In this document: in pieces, positions 58,911-64,000 of the stretch
Numbering within the stretch: position 1 is the stretch's first letter
Layout: each line of letters starts with the position of its first letter
From: Halarchaeum grantii
Lineage (GTDB): Archaea > Halobacteriota > Halobacteria > Halobacteriales > Halobacteriaceae
Direction of reading: 5' to 3'
DNA length: 64,000 nucleotides
Assembly: GCF_014647455.2 (NCBI RefSeq)
Contig: NZ_BMPF01000003.1
Location: 1-64,000 of the forward strand
Notes under the pieces: model-generated
Seen by the model: the letters and a program-made list of their open reading frames with translations, nothing else
Databases searched by the model: none
What the model was told of the DNA's origin: nothing
Position numbers and translations under genes: made by a program

Positions 58911-59472
58911 ACGCCTCCTCCGTGTTCGAGTGCCCTCGGCCTTTCGGATGCGCGGCGACGCCGCGCGTCGTCGCCCGGCGACCATGAACGCGATGAAGCC
59001 GCGGCCGTAGCCGCGCTGATACGTCCGCTTCGCGAACGCGAGCCGCGACCGGGTCGGTGTAGGCGCTTCGCCGACCGAGGACGTTCGAGAAGCCGGTGGC
59101 GACGCCCGCGAAGGCGAGCGCGTCCGGGCCAGCGACGTCGTCCGCTTGGTTCCCGTACCCGGCTTCGCACCGCACAGTCGCGGCGACGCCGGGACGTCCG
59201 GCGTGTTCTGACTCGTGGCCGCATTCGGAGACCAGTCTACCCGACACACTGTGTATCTAGATGATACTACGCCCGATGGAGACGGCGACCGGGCTGCATC
59301 GCGCGCCCTCGCGGCGCTTCTCGACTCGGGCGAGCCACCTCGAAGCCGCCACCCCCCTCCATTGTGCCGGTCGATCTCGGGCTCGGAGGATTCACCGACC
59401 GACAGTTCCTACCAGCGAAACACCGCACCTGTGCCCACCGGGATATTTATCCGGTGACGTTCTCCTATAAAT
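58911..59472. other. Intergenic region with a possible gene remnant
   Basis: On the minus strand the pieces DVAGPDALAFAGVATGFSNV and LAFAKRTYQRGYGRGFIAFM lie in two frames (about 59000-59160) and look like a decayed small protein gene. Otherwise nothing is supported. The promoter of the GH127 gene, with a TATAAATATG run at 59467-59475, is at the end. Confidence 0.4.
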
Positions 59473-61419
59473 ATGAGCGGCACCTATTGGTCGCCTGGAC
59501 TCAAAAACGTCAGAATACGCGACGATTTCTGGTCACCTCGTCTGAAGACGAACTCCTACATCTCCCTCGACCAGCAGTACGATCACCTCCAAGCGAACGG
59601 CTCCCTCGATAATTTCCGTCGCGTCGTCGGCGAGGCCGGTGGCGACTTCGAGGGCCCGCCGTTCATCGACGCGAACGTCTACAAGTGGATCGAGGCCGCA
59701 AGCTACGCGCTCGCGACCGACGAAATGACGACTCTCAGAGGGAAAGTCGATACCGTAATCTCCCTGATCGAACAGGCGCAGGCCGACGACGGCTATCTGT
59801 TCACGTACTTCATGCTCGGGGACAACTCGGGACGGTGGTCGAACTTCACCATGATGCACGAGTTGTACTGCGCCGGGCATCTGATCGAGGCCGCGGTCGC
59901 ACACCACCGCGCGCTCGACGACGATCGCCTCCTCCGGGTCGCCCGTACTCTGGCCGACCACATCGACGAGCGATTCGGCCCGGACAAACAGGACACGATA
60001 CCGGGCCACGAGGAGATCGAACTGGCGCTCGTTCGGCTCTACCGAGTCACCGACGACGACCGATATCTGGATCTAGCGGGCTACTTCATCGACCGCCGGG
60101 GACGAGACCCCTCACCGTTGGCGGCGGAGCTACCGGAACTCGAGCAGATGGTGGAGCGGGGCTCGTTCAGCAAAGAGCAAAAGGAGAGCGGGTGGTCCGT
60201 CGTCGGGTATCAGGACACCTTACGCGACGACTCCGGGGAGTACGACGGCCTCTGGGCGCAGGATCACGCTCCCATCCGTGACCAGCGACGCGTGGAGGGA
60301 CACGCCGTCAGAGCCGGGAACCTCTACGCCGCCGTCGCCGCGTACCTCCACGAGGTCGACGACGACGAGTTGTTCGCCGCAGTCGAGCGCCTGTGGCGGA
60401 ACATGGTGACTCGCCGGATGTACGTCACCGGCGGCGTCGGCTCGAGCCCGGACACCGAGTCGTTCACCGAGGATTACGACCTCCCCAACGACACCGCCTT
60501 CGCCGAAACCTGCGCGTCCGCGAGCGCGATATTCTGGAGTCAGAACATGTTCGAGCTGACGGGGGAGGGACGGTATATCGACACCCTCGAGCGCATCCTC
60601 TACAACTCCCTGCTGTCCGGTGTCTCGCTCGACGGATCGCGATACTGCTACAACAACCCCCTGCAGACCGACGAGGAGTACCACCGAAACGAGTGGTTCT
60701 ACGTCGCGTGCTGTCCGCCGAACCTCTCCCGCGTCCTCGCATCGCTCGGCGAGTACATCTACGCTCGATCCGAGCGCGAACTGCTGTGCAATCTCTACGT
60801 GAGCAGTACCGTCGACACGACTCTCGCGGGCACCGACGTCACCGTCGAGCAGCGCACCGAGTACCCGTGGGACGGAGACGTGGCGGTCGACCTCTCCCTG
60901 GACGACTCGGCGACGTTCACGCTCGGCTTCCGCATCCCCGACTGGACCGAGAACTGGGCGGTCACGATCAACGGCGAGTCCGTGTCCGTCGCGCCGACGG
61001 ACGGCTACGTGACGGTCGACCGGGAGTGGGATGACGGGGACCATATCGAGGTGTCGCTCGCGATGGAGCCGGACGTCGTCGTCGCGCATCCCGACGTCGA
61101 GAGCGACAAGGCACACGCGGCGCTGCGTCGCGGGCCGCTCGTCTACTGCGTAGAGGACCTCGACAACCCCCATCCGGCACGGCACCTCATCCTCTCACGG
61201 CCGGACTCGCTCAGCGCACGATACACCGAGTCGATGCTGGACGGCATGACGGTCATCGAGGGGGAGGCGAGCGTTCAGGACGCACAGGAGTGGCAGGACG
61301 CGCTCTATCGGTCGCTCGACTCGGTCGCGGAATCCTCGACCGAGTTTCTCGCGATCCCGTATTACGCCCGGAACAACCGCGGTCCGACGTCGATGCGGAC
61401 GTGGCTGCGTCTCGCCTGA
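59473..61419 (+). CDS. GH127-family beta-L-arabinofuranosidase-like hydrolase
   Basis: The 648-residue protein matches glycoside hydrolase family 127 (DUF1680): VEGHAVRAGNLYAAVA, TGGVGSSPDTESFTEDYDLP, AFAETCAS with E345, and YVACCPPNLSRVLAS with the nucleophile region C413-C414. GH127 enzymes use a zinc-bound cysteine to release beta-L-arabinofuranose or related sugars from plant glycans. There is no signal peptide, so it likely acts on imported oligosaccharides. ATG 59473 follows the TATA run. An IclR regulator gene is convergent and an ABC sugar transporter lies beyond it. Confidence 0.9.
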   Translation: MSGTYWSPGLKNVRIRDDFWSPRLKTNSYISLDQQYDHLQANGSLDNFRRVVGEAGGDFEGPPFIDANVYKWIEAASYALATDEMTTLRGKVDTVISLIEQAQADDGYLFTYFMLGDNSGRWSNFTMMHELYCAGHLIEAAVAHHRALDDDRLLRVARTLADHIDERFGPDKQDTIPGHEEIELALVRLYRVTDDDRYLDLAGYFIDRRGRDPSPLAAELPELEQMVERGSFSKEQKESGWSVVGYQDTLRDDSGEYDGLWAQDHAPIRDQRRVEGHAVRAGNLYAAVAAYLHEVDDDELFAAVERLWRNMVTRRMYVTGGVGSSPDTESFTEDYDLPNDTAFAETCASASAIFWSQNMFELTGEGRYIDTLERILYNSLLSGVSLDGSRYCYNNPLQTDEEYHRNEWFYVACCPPNLSRVLASLGEYIYARSERELLCNLYVSSTVDTTLAGTDVTVEQRTEYPWDGDVAVDLSLDDSATFTLGFRIPDWTENWAVTINGESVSVAPTDGYVTVDREWDDGDHIEVSLAMEPDVVVAHPDVESDKAHAALRRGPLVYCVEDLDNPHPARHLILSRPDSLSARYTESMLDGMTVIEGEASVQDAQEWQDALYRSLDSVAESSTEFLAIPYYARNNRGPTSMRTWLRLA

Positions 61420-61424
61420 CTCGG

Positions 61425-62240
61425 TCAGTCCCGCCCCGACGCGTGGACCGTCTGCTCGACGTCCAACTTCCGCTCGATGACCGCTGCGGTCCGGACGACC
61501 TGCTGGCAGATGCGCTCTTGATACGCACCGTTGATGCGTTTCGAGAGCCCGGTGACGGCGACGACTGCGAGCGGTTCGTCGTCCTCGTCCAAGACGGGGG
61601 CGGCGATCGTTTTGTGCTCGACGTCCGTGAGATGTGACTCCGAGCGCGGCCCCGTCTGGTCGGGTTCGGCGATGGACGGCCCGCTCCCGGTGTGGTCTTC
61701 GGAGATGACGAACCCGTCGACTCGGGCCTGCTCTAGCTCCGCCGCGATATCGCCGTCCGAATCCGCGACCACGCCCGCGGACGTGGTCCCGTTCGGCTCG
61801 GCGTGCTCGCCGTCGGAGCGGAAGGCCAGCAGGACCTTCCCGACCGAATGCTCGGTGATCGGCACGTTCGAACCGGCCGTGACCGACAGCGTCGTCTTCT
61901 CGCCCCTCGCGTAATGGAGGATGGTGACCACGTCGTCCTCTGGGACGGCCAGATACGATAGCTCTCCCGTCTCGTTCGCTAAACTGTCGATCGCTTCGTG
62001 CCCGTGCTGATAGACGGGTCGCTGGTTCTTGATCGTCTCGCTGATCGTGAGGAACTTCAGCGATAGCTGGTATTTCCCGTCGGACTTGAATGCCAACCCG
62101 TTCGCCCGCAGCGTCTGGAGGTGCGTGTACACGGTGCTCTTGTGGTACGGTGTGTCGTCGGCGAGTTCCGTGACTCCCGCACTCCCCTTCTCGAGGAGGA
62201 GGTCGACGATCCGGAACAGTTTCTCGTTCGATTTGAGCAC
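61425..62240 (-). CDS. IclR-family transcriptional regulator
   Basis: The 271-residue protein has an N-terminal winged helix (LFRIVDLLLEKGSAGVTELA; STVYTHLQTLRANGLAF) and a C-terminal effector domain with GELSYLAVPEDDVVTILHYA and AAPVLDEDDEPLAVVAVTGL, typical for IclR. It likely senses a sugar metabolite and controls the GH127 and ABC transporter genes on either side. It is convergent with the hydrolase gene by 5 bases. Confidence 0.9.
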   Translation of the reverse strand: MLKSNEKLFRIVDLLLEKGSAGVTELADDTPYHKSTVYTHLQTLRANGLAFKSDGKYQLSLKFLTISETIKNQRPVYQHGHEAIDSLANETGELSYLAVPEDDVVTILHYARGEKTTLSVTAGSNVPITEHSVGKVLLAFRSDGEHAEPNGTTSAGVVADSDGDIAAELEQARVDGFVISEDHTGSGPSIAEPDQTGPRSESHLTDVEHKTIAAPVLDEDDEPLAVVAVTGLSKRINGAYQERICQQVVRTAAVIERKLDVEQTVHASGRD

Positions 62241-62681
62241 GTGTACCCCTCTACGAGTGGATACTCGTCCACGTGCTCACTAAACTCTGTCGGCACCCGT
62301 GGGTGCGCCGCCTGCACTGGGGAGCGGATGACCGAACGGCCGGGCTCGCCGGTCCCCGTCGCCGGCGGGGAGTCGACGCGGGACGACGCGCGCTTCTCGG
62401 CGCGGCGCTCGCGGTGGTGGGTAGGTGCTCGAACCGGATGTTCGTCGCCCTCTCGCGCAGAGAACTACACGTCCTGATGTTTCGGTATATGTTCCGATTC
62501 GTCGCAGAGCACACGTGTCGGTGTCGATTCCGGTTCAGAACGGCGACAGATCGCTGCGGGGCGCGTCGAATCGTGGTGATGTCGGTTGGTTCGGTCGCCT
62601 GTTCTCTCTAGAGAGAAGTGGACGCCTATCCCCTTCTCGGTCGTCCGATTGGACCCCGCGCCCGTCTGGGCGGGGAGTCCG
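62241..62681. other. Intergenic region between regulator and ABC transporter gene
   Basis: No gene is supported. It should contain the IclR promoter near 62245-62290 and downstream sequence of the ABC gene. GC-rich with no repeats of note. Confidence 0.45.
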
Positions 62682-63779
62682 TCACGCGAGAGTCGTGGTC
62701 CCCTCGGAGGCCAACGGCGGGTTGTAGACAGCGTCGTCGTTGGTGTCGAACAGATGGACGTGCTTCGGGTCGATCTCGACACCGACGGTGTCACCCGGGT
62801 CGAGGTGTTTCGAGCCGTCGACTTGCGCCACGATTGTCTCGTCCAGGCCGTCGATCTCCAGGTGGATGATGTTGTACGCGCCGATCTGCTCGAACACGGT
62901 CACCTCCGCGGAGAAGTCGCCGTCTCCGCTGGGGACGATGGTCAGTTCCTCGGGTCTGACTCCCAGCGTCGCGACGTCGCCCGAGATTCCGCTGGGCGCC
63001 TCGACCGAGAACGCGGCGGTCTGGAGCGTCCCGGACGCGTCGTCGTAGCGGCAGTCGAGGAAGTTCATCGAGGGGCTCCCGATGAACCCGGCGACGAAGC
63101 GGTTCGCGGGCTGCGAGTAGACGACCTCCGGGGTGTCGACCTGCTGGAGGTTCCCGTTGTTGAGAATCGCGACGCGATCCGACATCGTCATCGCCTCCTC
63201 TTGGTCGTGCGTGACGTAGATCGTCGTCGTCTGGATCTCCCGATGGAGCTGCTGGAGTTCCGCGCGCATCGACGTGCGGAGTTTCGCGTCGAGGTTCGAG
63301 AGCGGTTCGTCGAGGAGGAAGACCTCCGGGTCCCTGACGATGCTCCGCCCGAGCGCGACGCGCTGTTGTTGCCCGCCGCTGAGCGAGGGCGGGTTCTTGT
63401 CCAGATGGCCCTCGATGCCGAGCATGGAGGCGGTTTCGTCGATCCGACGCTCGATCTCCTCCCGTGAGACGCCGGTGTGATCCAACGCGAACGACATGTT
63501 CTCTCGCGCCGTCATGTGGGGGTACAGCGCGTACGCTTGGAAGACGAACGCGAGCTCGCGCTCCTGCGGGGAGGCGTACGTCACGTCCCGCCCACCGAAG
63601 TCGATGGTTCCCTCCGTCGGCGTCTCCAGGCCGGCGATCATCCGTAGCGTCGTGGTCTTCCCACACCCGGATGGGCCGACGAGCGTCAGGAACTCCCCGT
63701 CCTTGATCGTCATCGACAGGTCGTTGACCGCTACTAGGTCGTCGAAGCGCTTCGTGATGTTGCGTAGTTGTATTTCCAT
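62682..63779 (-). CDS. Sugar ABC transporter ATPase (MsmX/UgpC/MalK-like)
   Basis: The 365-residue protein has all ABC ATPase motifs: Walker A GPSGCGKT (35-42), Q-loop Q81, signature LSGGQQQR (133-140), Walker B VFLLDEP (153-159) and the H-loop YVTHDQEEA. A C-terminal OB-like regulatory domain follows (TLGVRPEELTIV). This is the multi-sugar MalK/MsmX class. It energises import of oligosaccharides, probably those cut by the GH127 enzyme. The permease gene precedes it in the operon (higher coordinates). Confidence 0.92.
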   Translation of the reverse strand: MEIQLRNITKRFDDLVAVNDLSMTIKDGEFLTLVGPSGCGKTTTLRMIAGLETPTEGTIDFGGRDVTYASPQERELAFVFQAYALYPHMTARENMSFALDHTGVSREEIERRIDETASMLGIEGHLDKNPPSLSGGQQQRVALGRSIVRDPEVFLLDEPLSNLDAKLRTSMRAELQQLHREIQTTTIYVTHDQEEAMTMSDRVAILNNGNLQQVDTPEVVYSQPANRFVAGFIGSPSMNFLDCRYDDASGTLQTAAFSVEAPSGISGDVATLGVRPEELTIVPSGDGDFSAEVTVFEQIGAYNIIHLEIDGLDETIVAQVDGSKHLDPGDTVGVEIDPKHVHLFDTNDDAVYNPPLASEGTTTLA

Positions 63780-63789
63780 TGTATCTCGA

Positions 63790-64000
63790 TTATTCCATTT
63801 CGAGGCCGGCGATTCCTTCGATGAACTGGTCGGAGAACAGCGCGAACAGGATGACGACCGGGAGGGTCGCCAGCGTGCTCATCGCGAAGAGTTGGTTGTA
63901 GACGGTCGCGCCGTGGATCCCCTGGAACGATTGGAGTCCGACACTGATCGTGTACAGCTGCTCCGACTGGAGGAACGTCAGTGCGAACAGGAATTCGTTC
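63790..64000 (-). CDS. ABC sugar permease, MalG/UgpE type (partial)
   Basis: The minus strand from the window edge to TAA 63792-63790 reads NEFLFALTFLQSEQLYTISV, GLQSFQGIHGATVYNQLFAM and STLATLPVVILFALFSDQFI, then EGIAGLEME. This is the C-terminal part of a MalG-type inner-membrane permease, with the EGIAG ending usual in that class. It continues past the window end and is 10 bases upstream of the ATPase start. Confidence 0.85.
   Translation of the reverse strand, partial: NEFLFALTFLQSEQLYTISVGLQSFQGIHGATVYNQLFAMSTLATLPVVILFALFSDQFIEGIAGLEME

Noticed and set aside
1-64000. tRNA genes as integration targets
   Set aside because: I scanned island borders for tRNA-like cloverleafs and CCA-proximal T-loop sequences and saw none convincing; a tRNA-scan tool would settle it.

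Overview
The window reads as a haloarchaeal (class Halobacteria) genome segment. Its proteins are strongly acidic (Asp/Glu-rich), most genes are GC-rich, several ATGs lie directly behind TATA-like boxes as in leaderless transcripts, and the gene content is typical of the class: Orc1/Cdc6 with origin-box-like repeats, AsnC plus TrkA-C regulators, an amino-acid permease fused to UspA domains, and many winged-helix plus toxin pairs. No tRNA, rRNA or CRISPR array was found.

Region 1 (about 1-11.3 kb) looks like an integrated plasmid or virus replicon. It holds a primase-polymerase, an RPA-like OB-fold protein, a predicted PD-(D/E)xK nuclease, small zinc-finger proteins, a winged-helix/PIN pair, and Orc1/Cdc6 flanked by at least five copies of a TAACAGCGGAA...TGGGG repeat. 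The Orc1/Cdc6 frame has no ATG, GTG or TTG start and probably begins at CTG behind a palindromic operator.

Region 2 (12.2-14.8 kb, minus strand) is the most unusual locus. Four genes overlapping by 4 nt encode a tiny zinc finger, a diverged Cas7-like RAMP protein (with one frameshift), an uncharacterised protein and a diverged Cas5-like RAMP protein. There is no CRISPR array, no adaptation genes and no recognisable large subunit. This matches, from memory, the HRAMP class of derived class 1 systems predicted in haloarchaea.

Region 3 (15.2-26.6 kb) is a surface-glycan cluster: two sugar-nucleotide epimerases, three GT4 glycosyltransferases, a GT-C-like membrane protein and a flippase, plus remnants of a fourth glycosyltransferase and of a UDP-glucose dehydrogenase. 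It has clearly AT-richer stretches and IS6-family elements, as expected of a transferred, rearranging locus.

Region 4 (26.6-49 kb) is an accessory island. It contains an OB-fold/metallophosphoesterase, a DUF4365 nuclease-like protein, many toxin-antitoxin-like modules (TumE-like pairs, MNT-HEPN, VapBC with a frameshifted antitoxin, Fic, remnants of a DUF5615 toxin), an ATPase with a DUF234 domain, and a compact set of two tandem RNA ligases followed by a methyltransferase-like gene whose C-terminus was replaced by a copy of the Fic protein's winged-helix tail. The same winged-helix plus RWDRHP-motif two-gene module occurs three times in the window (7.9, 36.7 and 41.4 kb). A palindrome TTAACCAACA-N21/22-TGTTGGTTAA also occurs three times, twice at the head of decayed copies of one repeated sequence.

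Region 5 (49.6-64 kb) is ordinary chromosome: a membrane protein, a DGC zinc-binding protein, TrkH/small membrane protein/TrkA, an AsnC/TrkA-C regulator, an APC-UspA transporter, then a sugar-use locus (GH127 beta-L-arabinofuranosidase, IclR regulator, ABC sugar transporter ATPase and the edge of its permease).
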